This document shows positions 42,023 to 54,761 of a stretch of 64,000 nt of DNA, piece after piece. Position 1 is the first letter of the stretch; the number at the start of each line of letters is the position of its first letter. Source of the DNA: Linnemannia elongata (taxonomy: Eukaryota; Mortierellomycota; Mortierellomycetes; Mortierellales; Mortierellaceae); contig JAXBDG010000003.1 of assembly GCA_036320915.1 (NCBI GenBank), positions 1,860,001 through 1,924,000 on the forward strand. The letters run 5' to 3'. The position numbers and the translations under genes are program-made. Under the pieces are notes generated by a model. The model searched no databases, was not told the DNA's origin, and saw only the letters and a program-made list of their open reading frames with translations.

Positions 42023-43969
42023 TCAGTCAAGATCCATGGCCGTTGAAAGGAGAGAAAAGTCCTTGTCGTCGGTAGCACGAGGTGATCGACGACCATGGTC
42101 CAGTCCAGGGGTAGGCTGTGAGAACTCGCTCTTGATCACTGACCGCAGCGCTGATGAAGAAGACGCAGTCGTTGACGACGATGGCGCCACCTCATCCATA
42201 CCCATATCACGACCCTGTGCCCACAGCTCACCGAATGCCTCCAGTGCCTGAATCTCGTCCTCAGAGACATCAACACCCTCAAACTTGGCCTGGTGGACCT
42301 GGATCGAATGGTCAACCACCTTCTTGGTCTTATAGATCGGTGCCTCCAGATCTGCGAGGGACAACCGGCGGCTCTTGGGTGCGTAGGGCTCGCGGTCATG
42401 ACGACGACCAAAGCTGCCGCTGTGTGTTTTGTATCCCGAAGTAATCGATGGAAGGCGTGTCGAGTGGTTAGAGAACCCCTCCGATGATCTCAGGGGTGGT
42501 AGAGTGATGTTGTCCATAGAATCGACCATGCCGCCCCATGACGCCTGATGCCGTCTGGACCGCTGTGACAAGGATGATCCCATATCGTCCGAGTCCTCGT
42601 CGTCTTCAGAGTGAGACGAACGCTCAGGAGACAGGGGATGTCTAGGGCGATGGTAATCCGAAGGGTCCATTGAGTACTCAAAGGGGTATCGGCTCAAAGG
42701 GGGAAGGTGGGCATCGAGACTTCCGCGGCGGCCAAAGTGACCCAGTCCATGGTCGGCGCTTGACTTGTGATGGAGCTTGGACGCATACCACGACATCGAG
42801 GTGCTTGAGGAGGAGGAAGAACCCACGGACCCTTTGCGTTGGGATACTGTAGCGACCTTAGCCTTCTTGCGGCCCTTGCCACTATCCTTGCTTTGGATCT
42901 TGTTCGAGCTAGAGGTGAAGGCGCCTGATAACGGAGAGGGAGGTGTAGAAGAATCATCCTCCTTGACAATCGCAGTGATGTTATGGTTGTCATTCGATTC
43001 GGACAAATTGAGGTTGAGGAGAGGCATCGAGTGGATACGGTTCTTGCGGGCCGCAGCTTGGGCCTCTGAGCCAGAAGCGGAAGAAATGGAGCTTCGCTTG
43101 GTCTTGGGCGTCTTTGTGACGGGTCGAGTGTTGTTGTTACTTCCGCCACTGGCTGCAGCAGCTGTTGTTGCGAGGGCTGGTTCCAGCAGACCAGCATCGC
43201 TCTTGCGACGACTCTCGACGGCAATCTTGGAGGCGATTCCGGCAGAGGACTCGCGGCGAGCACCCTTGGTATGTGTTTGAGTGTGCTGGACCATGTTGTC
43301 GAAACGACTAAACATTCTTTTGCAACCATCCACAACACATTGGAATGGCTTTTCACCCGTATGTTTTCTATGCAAAATTGGCAGGCCCGATTGTGATCCA
43401 AAACAAACAGAGAGATGAAAGAAATCGAATATGCCCAATGTTAGGATGGAAGGTGAGCAGGATGCATTACGAGCAATTCAGTTGCACTCCTAGTGCATAG
43501 TAGATTTTTTGTCTGCACAATTATGCTGGATGCAGCAAGAGCATATGGGAACTATTGGAGAGAGAACAAGAGCAGACAGGCAAAGACAATGCAATCCAGG
43601 TCCGCAAAACTAGGGGGCGAGTAGGGGGAAGTGTATGTGTATGTGTGTGTGTGTGTGTGTGATACGAATCGAATCCAGGCACAAAATGCAAACGAAAAGA
43701 AAAAAGGGAACCTACCGAGCGTGACGGGCGAGGTGCTCACTCCGTGTAAAGACCATGCGGCAGTCGCCAAAGCCTGAGCACTGGAAGAGTTTGCCCTTGG
43801 AGCCCTTCAGGGCAGGCGAGTCGCGATTGGAGTCGGATCGGTTGGAGGGGGCGGGACTGGTCTGCTTGCTGCTACTCGAGCTGCTGGAGCTGTAGTGTTC
43901 GTTGCTGCTTCCATTGTCTTGATACGGATGATCCATCGGGTCCTGATATTTGATGGGGACAGCGGGCAT
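42023..43969 (-). CDS. C2H2 zinc-finger transcription factor (two fingers)
   Basis: Exons 43969-43716 and 43367-42023 give 532 residues. Two adjacent C2H2 fingers sit near the N-terminus: Cys64-Cys70-His83-His87 ([14 protein letters not shown]) and Cys95-Cys100-His113-His117 ([14 protein letters not shown]), joined by the TGEKPF linker. The RSEHLxRH/RxDNxxxH recognition helices are those of the Msn2/Msn4/Com2-type stress regulators, which bind AGGGG-like sites. The intron splits finger 1 just before its last His. The remainder is disordered, Ser-rich, with basic patches and a conserved-looking acidic helix ([18 protein letters not shown]) near the C-terminus that may be an activation or docking segment. 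Target genes are unknown. Confidence 0.9.
43646..43662. repeat. (GT)n tract in zinc-finger gene intron
   Basis: A short run of about eight GT dinucleotides in the single intron of the zinc-finger gene. Confidence 0.75.
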
Positions 43970-44394
43970 AATTGTGGTTGAAGGATACGAGAGGTGTTTC
44001 CCAAAGCTTGCTGCTGGGCTTGTTTTTTAGTTAATTTGCTGTCGTGCTGCTGTTGCTCCGTGATAAAGTGAGATCGATTATTGTTGGAGAATAGCAGTGG
44101 ACTATTGATGTAATACGAATGCAACGATAGGCGAGCAAACGGAAGAAAAGGAAGAAGTATCCAGGGCAGGGAGGGAGGGCAAGTCGAAATGAAAAAGAAA
44201 AGAAAAGAGGGAAAGGAAAGAAACAGAGAAAACGGGCGGTCAGTTGCAAAGTGTCAGGCACGAACAGGAGGCGTGAACCATCAAGTGCAAAAAACTGGGG
44301 AGGATAGAAGAGCGAGAAAAGACATAAAATGAGCGAGAAAGATAGGACCCAGAGTAGGCTGTGTCCCTTTAGCCTTTCGACAAGAGGGTCAAAG

Positions 44395-44434
44395 AGAGAG
44401 AGAGAGAGAGAGAAAAAAAAGAGAGAGAGAGAGA
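44395..44434. repeat. (GA)n tract
   Basis: GA dinucleotides broken by a short A-run, in the purine-rich region upstream of the zinc-finger gene. Confidence 0.8.
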
Positions 44435-45598
44435 GTCAAGAGGAGAGGTCAAAGAGAGGGTCAGAGTGAAGAAAAAAAAAGAGAAAAAGACGGAGAAGGG
44501 GTGAACGACAGAGAGACAATGTTTCCTGCGTTCTATTGTTGTATACCTCGGTCCCTTTTTATGATGGCAATCCTCTCAGGATGTTGAGTATGGTGATACA
44601 AAACAGTCGTTATGAAATAACAGGGACTGAGGAGTAAAGGGTAACCAAGGTCTTTTGGACTCTCTTAGTTTGATTGTTTTGTTTGAAGTGAATGAGGGAA
44701 ATGGAATGGAATGAATGAAGAGAGAAAGAGAGAGGCAGAGTTGCCGTCGAGGTGGCAAAGGTAGAAGGAGTGAAGGTTGTATGAAGGGAGTGAGGGAGTA
44801 GGGAGTTTCTTTGGTTCAGGTACTTGGGTACTTGCTCAGGTACACAAAAGTACACGAAACAAGAGCGATATGACGAGGCAGTGACACGAAAAGGACGAAT
44901 AGGATGAATAGGATGGGCGATGGGATGTGAAGTAAAGTTTGGACAGGGGCAGGCAGAAAGATAGACACAGAGGGGAATAGTGAGAAGAAGGGGCGAGTGC
45001 GGGTGGTACGGTGACAATGACAGGACACGGCAGGAAGGGGGGGGAGAGGGATACGAAACAAACAAATGCAAGACAAGAAACACACACACGCTCATTCTTA
45101 CAAAAATAGGGCTGAGTGAGGAAGGAGAGAAAGAGGACAGGTACGAATGATGAAGATGAAGACGAGACAAGGAGGGTGAAAAGAGTAAAGTGTAAAGATG
45201 AAAAGAGGAAGAGAGAAAAGAGAAAAGAAAAAAAATTGAAAAGAAAAAAAAATGAGAATCTGTGCCTGAATTCGAATTGGCGAACGGAGTGAAAAGAAGT
45301 GAGCTTTTGTCTGAATGATGGATGATGATAAACGAGAGAGGGGAAACGAACCACGGACTTCAAACACGACTGATCCTTCTCTTTTCCAACCCTCACAAAA
45401 GGAGGGCCAGGCTTTTGATGGTCTCAGCGATGCAATGGTCTCCCCTCGTCTCATAAGTAAATACGACAGGGCCATCAGTAGGTTATTGTTATTTTCAAGC
45501 TCTTTTGTTTTGACAGCACATACACAGAAAAGAGATCCAAGGGGACGCCAGGGGCAGAGGAAGACGACGAGGAGGAAGTAGGATGAAGGGGGTAGAAA

Positions 45599-45600
<2 letters not shown>

Positions 45601-45644
<44 letters not shown>
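45601..45644. repeat. (GA)n microsatellite
   Basis: About 21 uninterrupted GA dinucleotides inside the purine-biased region. Confidence 0.92.
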
Positions 45645-45646
<2 letters not shown>

Positions 45647-46847
45647 AGGACAGAGCAGGCAGGAAGACAGACAGAAACAGACAAACAGAGAGAAAGAGAG
45701 AGAGCGACCAAGAATGGACAGGCTAGGGCAAAGGGCAAAGGGCAAAGGGTAAAAGGACAAACAAAAGGTACACCCACATATCCAACACATAGAGGACTCA
45801 ATGTACAAAGAAAGGATCCAATCTAGCCGAACATGCTTATCCATCAAACAAAAAAGGGCCTTGGCTATTGCCCACACAAACACAAACAAAAAAAAACAAC
45901 ACAAATACCACACGCGCATAACCATACACGGACACTCACAGGGCATACAGAGTACCAGATCAGGAGGTGGAGGACAGGCATTAACCATTATCACCTATCA
46001 TTGTCATCATCTGCAGCATCATCTGCAGCTATTTCTTCACCCACTACCACCACGGTGCTTTCCTCAACAGACAATTGGAAAAACGTGGCTAAGAAACGGA
46101 GGAGCATTGAATGCAAGAAGGACATGGAAAGGATAGTGCAAGATAGGATAGAATACGTACTACTCTAATAAAATACAAGGTACCAGTTCAATGGATACCG
46201 AAAGATCGGCCTTTGATATTCCGAGGCTGTTGGCAATTTCTCCCAATTTGGTGCTCCTTTCTCCACAAAAGGCTCATAATTCACATCACCGCACTGGCAA
46301 TGGGGAAGCTGTAGAGTCAAAAGAACACATATGGACATATGTGCAGTGTTGTGTACGTTGGTTGAGTGATTATCGAGTTGCCCCAGAAAAAGCTTTCTAC
46401 TACTACTACTACTACAAAAAAAAAAGAGGAAGAGTGGGAAAAACTGGGAGAAAGGGGAAAAGTGTACCACACGGATGTACTGTGCGCCTGTGTTTTCTGT
46501 CACGTCTAAACACTTGCAAGCGTATGTTTCTGAGTGGTTTTATGCTTGTGCGTCTTTGTGTTTTTTGCGCGTAGCTTTTTTTCTTTCTTTCTTTTTATGC
46601 GTGAAAAAGGACGAACTTAGGGCGGCGAGGGGTGCTTGTTGATTTTTTTTTTATCGATATGTCTCTCACGGTGGCAATGACGAATGATGAAGAGAATTGG
46701 GCGCAAGACATTCATGTAGCAATTGGCCTTAGACGCTTTTGCATTTTTACTCCACAGACATTGTTGGTACCCCTCTTCCTCCTGCTTTTCGGCGAATTGA
46801 TCATGCCATAACAGAACAAAATAGGGCAGTAAAAAAAGAGAAGGAAA

Positions 46848-46878
46848 ACAAAAAAAAAAAAAAAAGGGGGGGGGGGGG
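46848..46878. repeat. Adjacent poly(A)-poly(G) tract
   Basis: A run of A is followed directly by about 13 G residues. A second G-run of similar length is at about 47195-47210. G-runs of this kind are prone to G-quadruplex or slippage. Confidence 0.8.
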
Positions 46879-48292
46879 AGGACGAGAAAATGGGGGGAGG
46901 GAAGAGGACACAATGCAGGGGTTTTAGGGGTCCAAGAGGATTGAACTTACCAAAGGTTGTTATGAAAGATGGTTTTGGCGTCTTGAAAAAAAAAAGAGAT
47001 TAGACAGGTGTGAGTGCTAGGAGGGCGATGGACCGTTTGAAAATAAAAAGTGGTTTGGAGGGCAGGCGCTGAGGCTGTATTAGTGGAAAGAGGAATAGAA
47101 TAGGCAATTAGAAGCAATTGAGTGGTTGATCGTGGCGGAGGAGTGTGTGATGTGTATGGGGTTGATAATGTTGTGGACGATGATGATCCGGAGGAGGGGG
47201 GGGGGGGGGGGTACTGTGAGTGGAGGAAGAAGGAGAAAAAAGGAGGGAAAGTTGGGTTCAACGCCAATTGTGGATGTGGGTGACAGCGCGGGAAGAGAAA
47301 ATAAAAATGGGCGAAGGAAAGGAAAGGAAAGGGAGGGAGAGAGAAAGGGGGAAAGGGAATTGTGGAGAAAGAAGGAATAAAAGTGAACACAAAGAAGAAA
47401 AAAGAGAAAGGCGGTGCGGCTGGAAGGGGTAAGGAGCACAAACCACAGGGATGAAGACAAACACGCTGTAATGCAGCTCTTGTCCTTTTTCGTACTTTGC
47501 AGGACAAAAAAAAATGTAGAACGGGGGAACAGCAGGCACAGGTAGAGAACGAGCGAGCAAATGAGAATGAGGAAGGCTAGAACCAGGTGGTAGGCCAGAG
47601 TAGAAGAATGAAGAAGAAAAAAAGGAACAGAAAAAGAGAAACAAGACAAGAAAAAACAAAAGAAAAGAAAAAAAAGTGTCAGTGCCGTTATGTGGCACTA
47701 GGTGTTTTAGGCCTTGGTGGATGAGGGAAGGGCTCAGGATCGAACAGGGTAAAGAGTAGACAGAAGAGATAGGGAACAAAAAAAAAAAGAGAGCGGTTTA
47801 GAAGGAAGAGAATAAGATGGTGAAGATGTAGCACAACATTCGCTAGACTTTATGCTCTAAAGAGAAATGACTTGACACCACTTAAAAAAAAGGACAAAGT
47901 GCAAACGCTGATTGAGATGGACAAAGGAGGAAGAGAAGAGAAGACAAGGAAGGAAAAAAGTAACGCTGTATCATCATTCACCACTTGGCCAATTGAGCAG
48001 CCAAGTTCAGCTTGCTTTTGTTTTTAAATTGACCTCTTCTTTTTCCTTCTCTCCCTACTTCTTGCTTCGCTGTCATCCATCGCTTCTGTACTCACCAAAC
48101 AAACCAGGCGACAATGAAATTCGCAACCACACACATATACATACGCACGCCTACGAAAGAAAAAATTGTGAGACCTTGTCGGACCGACTCAGATTCACGG
48201 TCACAACTGCCCCTTCGTGCTTTGCCGTCCATGTCTTAGGATGTGCCTGCCCTGAACGCAATGAACGATGAAGAAATAAAAAATGCGCGCCT

Positions 48293-49575
48293 TTACTTGG
48301 GAACAACCACAATAGCATCGTCCTGTCCTCTGAAGAAGTCGCCTGTCTTGCGGCTATACTGCTTAGTATTCACAGGGACCACCTTAGACCCGTTGAACCG
48401 TCCCAATCCAAATTCCTCAGGAACATCGTCCATCTCCTATTAAGTCACACAGACAAGTGGCCATACAATATGTTAATGGTTGCCTCGCCCATCATCAAGT
48501 GCCACAGCAAATCACAGGTATCTTTGGCTACCTCTTTAATGAGCTGGATCGTCTTTTCAATGGTATCTTCCACGTTGGCAAAGATCGCTCCCAACAGGTT
48601 CTCGTCAGCCACCGATTGTCTGTAGACCAAGATCTCCTTCGCATCTAAAAATTATAACAAGCGACCAGCAAATGCCTTGATTAGTTATACAAGCTCACAT
48701 AAAAAAATAAAGATCTTGAAAAGCACAAAGTCATCCATTGCCACAGTGGTCGCAGTACGCTTACCGTAGTTACTGCTGGCGGTTGTTGGAATGGAAGTAG
48801 ACGTAGCAGGAGCAGGTGTAACAGCGCTGGAGACGCCAGTCCGAGGAACAGGGGTAGTGGCTGGCAACTTGGGGTTGGACAATGCGAATGCCTCCTGATT
48901 CAGCTTGGGGTCATCGGTGGATCCTTCGGGCAATGACCACAGCTTGGAGAGTTCGGGCTGAGCAAGGTATGCAGGGACAAATGTTGGCCTGTTGTCCTTC
49001 TCGATGGTTGAGTGATCCAGCTCCTTGCCGAAGAGTGCGCATATATCTGGCTTCTTGGCGAGATCTCCAGGTGTTTCGCCTTTGTTGTTTTGTACTTCCT
49101 TGCTTGCTCCACGCATCAAAAGCGCCCTGACGACAGGCTCGTGTCCGCGATGAGATGCCCAATGCAGCGCTGTCCTAGAAGGGGGTTAGAGGTGGGAGGA
49201 TGGATTGACTCCTGTCAATTTTGCTGTGTTCTGCTTCCCGCCAAAATCCCCTGAGTTGCCTTTCCAAACTAGCTCGACATTGCTTTTGATATGGCAAGTG
49301 TCCAATCAGGAGCCAAGGAACTCCTACCATCCATTCATGGTGTTCTGTGCATTGATGTTGACCCCGCTCTGGCAATAGTGCAGCACGGCCTTGAGGTTGC
49401 CGATGGCGGCCATCTCGTGCAGATCGTTGATTCTATTAGATGAGTCATCAGATCATGGAATGACGTGAATTTGAAGTTAAAAGTGTTCCATGCGAGTGAT
49501 GATGCCAAATGTCGGACGGTCAGTGGTGAAGAGTGTCTGCTCCTGCTTGGCTGTGTACCTTGCGTCGATTTCCAT
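48293..49575 (-). CDS. ANKRD40-like ankyrin-repeat protein
   Basis: Five exons (49575-49559, 49432-49328, 49174-48765, 48644-48532, 48436-48293) give 262 residues. Exon 1 codes only MEIDA plus part of Arg6. Two ankyrin repeats follow (about 7-80): INDLHEMAAIGNLKAVLHY, GVNINAQNTMNGWTALHWAS and GHEPVVRALLMRGASKEVQN. A Pro/Ser/Thr-rich linker leads to a conserved C-terminal module (KEILVYRQSVADENLLGAIF, ..PEEFGLGRFNGSKVVPV, SRKTGDFFRGQDDAIVVVPK). The repeat start and the NGWTALHWA sequence resemble animal ANKRD40, whose function is poorly known. Assignment to that family is by recollection; the splice model is consistent in all phases. Divergent from the RSPRY1-like gene. Confidence 0.82.
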
Positions 49576-50649
49576 AGTCCTTCCTGAGATGTGTGTCCGT
49601 TGAGTTGCACGAGAGAGAGGGAGAGAATAAGAAAAAAAAGTGTACCTGGTTCTCCAAGGTTCTGCTCGTTTCACTGTACTCCGCAGAAGAGCGAGCCCTT
49701 GCGCACAAGCCACTCCCCCCCATTATCCTTTTCAAAGACCAAGCCAACCCGTGATCGTCATGCAGGTGTCCGATTTGCCGTCTGGTTTGTTCGTGTGCGC
49801 CCGTTGGTTCGCCTGCTTTAGGTCTGTTTAACCCTGGGCATCGCTCACTCTGTGTCTCTCTCTGTTATTCCATGACATGAACGGAGAAAAGACCCAAAGG
49901 AGCGACTCGACTGAGTGGACTTGATTCGCAACCCTTCCCTCCCTTTCGAGTCGATCATTGTTTGTTCGATATACACACAGATACTATTATCTGTCTTTGT
50001 TTGTTTGCCACGGTTGGTCATCATCTCTCTCTGCCTGCCCCCTTTTTTCATCTTTTTATTCTTTTTCTTTCGCTTCCTCTTCTTTCCTCTCTTCCTTTTC
50101 TTACTTTGCCTTCTTCTTCCTCCCCCCTCCCTTCCATCCTCCTACTCCCCCTTCCACTCCTCCACAACTTCCCTTCCTGTTGTGCCTGGCTCCTCTCCTC
50201 TTCTTTACCTTCCTCCTCTCCCCCCTTCCTTCTCTCTCTGTCTCTCTCTGTCTCTCTACTCTTCACTTCTACTCAATTCTTCCCACCCTTCCTCCTTCCT
50301 ACAAGCTACACCTTCTCACAACCACTTTCCTCCCTCACACCGCTACAACCTTTCACAACCTCGATCCGGTCCACTGCCCTCTGCTTCTGACCACCACCTG
50401 TCGCACCGTGCTAATTGACCACACAGTATAAAAGGCGAAAAAAGGCCCTTTCCTTTCAACCTCGTCCTCTTCAACTTTTACCCTCTCTTCCTTCCATCCT
50501 TTCTTCTTCTTCTTCCACTTCTCTCCTCTTCACTCTCTCTCCTTCTTTCTTCTCTCCCAATTCTTCCCCGACAACCAACTGAATCACACCTACAGCCAGA
50601 TACGCAGACACCCACTACTTCTCTAAACAAGAGTTCGTTTCCCACAGCC
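49576..50649. promoter_or_regulatory. Divergent upstream region with TATA box for the RSPRY1-like gene
   Basis: A consensus TATAAAA lies at 50427-50433, about 220 bases before the RSPRY1-like ATG. From about 50040 to 50640 the plus strand is strongly CT-rich, as at other gene starts here. Open frames in this stretch are Leu/Ser/Pro artefacts. No gene is supported. Confidence 0.6.
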
Positions 50650-53600
50650 ATGAACAGGATGGCTGCCAGACTACTGGAAAGAGTCTTTGTTAAGGTCCAC
50701 ATCCGAGCAGCCTGGAACAAACTACACAACATGACGGAGCAAGGCGAGCTGTCGTCTGCGCTCGAGTCCCTGATCCACCTCACGGCCACAGGTATGCCCG
50801 CCCTAACTCCCATTCTCTTTTTCTCCAACATACATACAACCCTCCCTCCATTTTTCCAAAAACAAAAATATTCATCATCACCATTTGCCGCCCAACAATG
50901 ACAAAGTTCAACCCAGAGGCACGGACACATAACACCAAGCATGCACAAGCATCATCCTCTCAGACACAGACAGCACACGCACACACACAAACAAGCACAC
51001 ACGCAACCACAAACGGATGATCAGGAGGAGGATATTTCAATCCTCTCTCTCTCTCTCTGTTTACTTCTGCTGACCCCTTCTGCTGTTTGCTTGAATTAAA
51101 TAGATTCGTCGTATTGCGAACTCATTGGCGTTATGGTCGATATGATCTCCACAGATAGTCTTGGGATTGCCGCACCATTCCTCTGTCATATCATCGACAT
51201 GGCTGCCCTTCCTTCGCAACAAACAACCCGCCGGATGTCTCAGCAATTGCTCTCAAAGTGTGATCCAGGTAAGATGATCCCTGCGTATCGTAATAATGCA
51301 TACCTATTGGTGAGGACGATCTCTCTCTCTCTCTCTCTCTCTCGCTCTCTTACGTAGTATCCCTGCTGTTTCCAGCAAGGTTTACCCAACCGATGACACC
51401 TGATCGCCTCATCGAAATCCCCTCCCACTCTCCCCATTTATTGTTCTTGTTCGCTGTCGGACTGACCTTCCTGCCCTCTCATCCTCCTCACCCTCCCTCC
51501 CTCTCATTATCACCTCCTTGCCTTTCTTCCGGTCCCTCCTTAGGTGGATTGGCTCGTCTTCGGTCTAAAAAGAAAAACAAGACTGCAGCAGCACTAATCT
51601 GGAGTATGCTCGCCAATCGCCTTGCAGGAGAGATGAGTGCAACCCTGTTCTCGGATGCAGTCTGTGAGTGTCTCCTCAACAACATCGAAAACGACTCCGA
51701 TATGACCTGCAAGGTGTTTTCTATCATCGCCCTTGAAAAGTTCAGTCTCACAGGACCTTGCAAGGCCAGGATCATGCAGACACCCATCAGGAGACTCTTG
51801 CGAGATACCGCCAACATGTCGACTTTTGGCTTGACAGACAAGGAAGAGATTGCGGGAATCCTTCAGGCAAAGTTCTGTGCCGAGTGGTCCCTTCGAAACA
51901 TCTTTAGAGATATCGCCGAGGTAAAATGACGAGATTAATTGTGTGCGAGGAGAGATCCTTTGAAGAAAGGATAAGATCGTTGTCTTTATGCAAAATTTTA
52001 ATGTCGCGTAGAAATTGACAATGCATGTTTTTTCTTTGTGCATACCAGGAACCAAAGGAGGCCTCCTTGGAAGGATCACAGCCGGGAGACCAGAGTCCTT
52101 CTATTTCTCAGACCGAGAATGACATGTCTGCTCGGGAGTCACTTTCACCAACGGAGGGAGGGTCCAAGCGAGTAGTAGACTCCAGGTCGACAAATGTCAA
52201 AGTCATCCTGAACACACTGGACGCTACCCGACACTGGAAGATTTCAGAAGACGGCCTCACTATCCGAAACGACGGATCCACGTTCGAATCGATCAGGACC
52301 ACCAAGAGTGTTACTTGTGGCAAATGGTTTTATGAGGTGACACTCATCACCGCTGGGATCATGCAACTCGGCTGGGCGACCGCTCACTGTCAGTTTTCTC
52401 CCGAGGATGGCACCGGCGTTGGAGACGATTTGGTAGGTCACGCAAGTCTTGTATCCTATCCGGCACTGGAAGTAAGGAAGGATGAATGTGTGCTAACTTA
52501 CTCTGCTTTGATTGACTGTTAAAAGTTTGGGTTCGCTTACGATGGCAGTCGGAATCTCATTTGGTCAAGCGGAGAATCTGAGCCATACGGAGACCCAGAG
52601 GCATGGCGACCTGGTGACATTCTAGGATTCTACTTGGATATCGACAATGCTGTCATGGAGTGCTTCATGAATGGCCAGAGCCTCGGACCCATTACTCCGT
52701 TCGACAAGGATCGTTTTGCCGCCCAGGCTATCTCAGGATACTTCCCAGCCTTCTCGTTTACCTCGTTCCAACAAGCGACATTCAACTTTGGCGCCTCAGA
52801 GTTCAAGTAAGGACTATGCAAAGTTGCTATGTACTTCAGCGCAATATACAAGGCTAATTTGGCGGCAACAAGGCTAACCTTTTTCCTTTCAAACTTGCGA
52901 ACATTTTCTATATACCTAAAGATACCCTCCAGCCCTCCCATGGCGAAACCTGAATGAGCAAGGAACGATCACTCCAGAGATGAAGCGAGCCATCATTCGG
53001 CCAAGGAGCGAAAGTGTCTATGGGCGATTGAAACTGGATCCCGTCACTGGTGTCCGTCTGGCCTCCATGCCCGAAGAGGAGGACGATATCGACTACAGTT
53101 TACTGTGTACTATCTGTTGTGACCATACCGCGACCGTGACTTTGCAACCTTGCGGACATGACGGGCTCTGTGTCGAGTGTGCCTACTCTCTCGATATGTG
53201 GTAGGTGTACTTTAAAATAAGATCGGAGGCGGTGAATGATTGTGGTCAGTTTGTAACGGTGGATGTTGACGGATTTTTGTTATGTCGTACTCTTCTTAGC
53301 CCACTTTGTCGATCCCGGATCTATCAACGCCAAATGTTCTCGGCGAGTGAAACAAAGGAAACCACAACAACGGCAGCAAATGGATTGCTTATCTCTGGCT
53401 TGTCGAGCGATACAAGCGACTGCAGCAGTGCTCATACAACACTCGCAGGACTCTCGGCATCAAGCACTACCACATCTGCATGGTCCACCGAGTACTTTGG
53501 TCCATCTGGATCAGGTCACAGTCGAGACCCGGTGTTGACTGCAAGTGGTGGAGCAACAAACCAACACCAGGACACCGTAGCTGCAGCTGCCGCGGCTGCT

Positions 53601-54494
53601 ATTGCAACCATGGCCGCCTCAGCACAGAACAGCCGTAGCACGAATACAAGTGGCGCTCCTAGTCATTCTGGATCGACAGAGTCGCTCTCTCGTCGGAGGA
53701 ATACTCTGGCGGCGACGACGCCTTCAAGTAGCAGGATTGCGTTGGAGCAGGATTGTCTTACTGATCCATTCTCGCCACCTTCGACTGCCTACTTTGCTTT
53801 CTTGAATCGGCCTTCTCGACTGCAGCGACCCAGTAGTCATCTTCACCCGATGGATATGGATTCTGTGGACCCTTTGGAGCTTCCTGGTGGCAGTAGTCGT
53901 CGAGCGTCGCTTCAGCCACAGCCATTCGATCCTCTTCCTATCCATCATCACCACTCGCATTCTCATGCAAGCTCGTCGGACCTGGGACCCTTGGATGCGG
54001 TGCCACCATTGTTTTCGTACCCTGATGATATAAGCTCGTCAGTGGTGGGCAACCAAATTAATCCAGTAGTCTCTGAGGATGAGGACGAAGAAGAGGAAGA
54101 TGACGACGATGAGGATGGAGACGGTCTGGATGTTCATCTGGTGGATGAGGGTAGAGAAGCAACCAATTGTGATGTAATGGACCTGAGTGCCGCGCCAGAC
54201 TTCCCAGACGCAGGATCAACCTTGCACTCAAGAAGGAGCAGTATCCAAGTCGTCAGCGGTGCCACATCTGGCTTTCCACCTATGATGATGAACCCCGCTA
54301 CTGTCGTGCTACCGACGTTGTTGGATTTCGACCGAATGGGGCTACTTTCTTCGTCGTCAGGTTCTAGTTCTGGAGGCAGTTCGATGGATGCTGTTGGTGG
54401 GTTACCCCCTCCTCCCTTCCCGCCTGTTGCTGGTGGGGCTTCTCGCTTTGGCGGACGACGTGCTTCTATGCCCAGTAATCGCTTGGAAATGTAA
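50650..54494 (+). CDS. SPRY-RING E3 ubiquitin ligase, RSPRY1-like
   Basis: Seven exons (50650-50791, 51104-51268, 51544-51920, 52049-52432, 52526-52806, 52922-53200, 53300-54494) give 940 residues. The order is a helical N-terminal region (1-230, LIGVMVDMISTDSLGIAAPF and SDAVCECLLNNIEND), SPRY domain (about 270-445, CGKWFYEVTLITAGIMQLGWA and FGFAYDGSRNLIW), a C3HC4 RING (Cys512, 515, 527, His529, Cys533, 536, 543, 546) and a disordered Ser/Gly-rich tail of about 390 residues with an acidic patch. The same order of parts ends at the RING in animal RSPRY1. RING proteins recruit E2 and transfer ubiquitin; SPRY likely selects substrate. The RING is completed across intron 6 (Cys543 codon). Confidence 0.92.
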
Positions 54495-54761
54495 CCACCT
54501 AAAAAAAGTATTACCATACAACATAAAATCGAACTTCATAATTGCCTGACAATAAAAAGAAAAGAGTAGTGTGGTGTTTTTACTGTTGACTTTATTTTTA
54601 TTTGTTTGTGACAAAAAAAAAAAGAACAGAGGAAAGAAAGAAAAAAAAAAACCATGAATGGACTATATTAACAAGAAGAGTGGAGTGGAGGGGGTAAGCT
54701 TTGCATTAAGATATCAAAAAAGATACGGAAAGGAAGGGGTGAACCATTCGGTTCGAGGCAT

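Larger units (their letters stand above)
43970..48292. other. 4.3-kb gene-poor, purine-biased upstream region
   Basis: From about 44160 to 47800 the plus strand is dominated by A and G (GAGA, GGAA, AAAG and poly-G runs), so the strand transcribed as the zinc-finger mRNA is pyrimidine-rich. All open frames here are low-complexity Ser/Leu/Phe or Arg/Glu/Lys shadows. It is probably an extended promoter and leader for the transcription factor. One plus-strand frame near 45960-46168 ends with a non-repetitive basic stretch (KKRRSIECKKDMERI) but has no supported gene structure. Confidence 0.5.

Noticed and set aside
45098..45994. 298-codon minus-strand Ser/Leu/Phe-rich frame with apparent membrane segments
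   Set aside because: Composition comes from GA repeats on the opposite strand; no conserved motif or splice context.
49915..50418. Three overlapping 140-167-codon Leu/Ser/Pro frames
   Set aside because: All three frames are open only because the CT-rich leader of the RSPRY1-like gene lacks stop codons.
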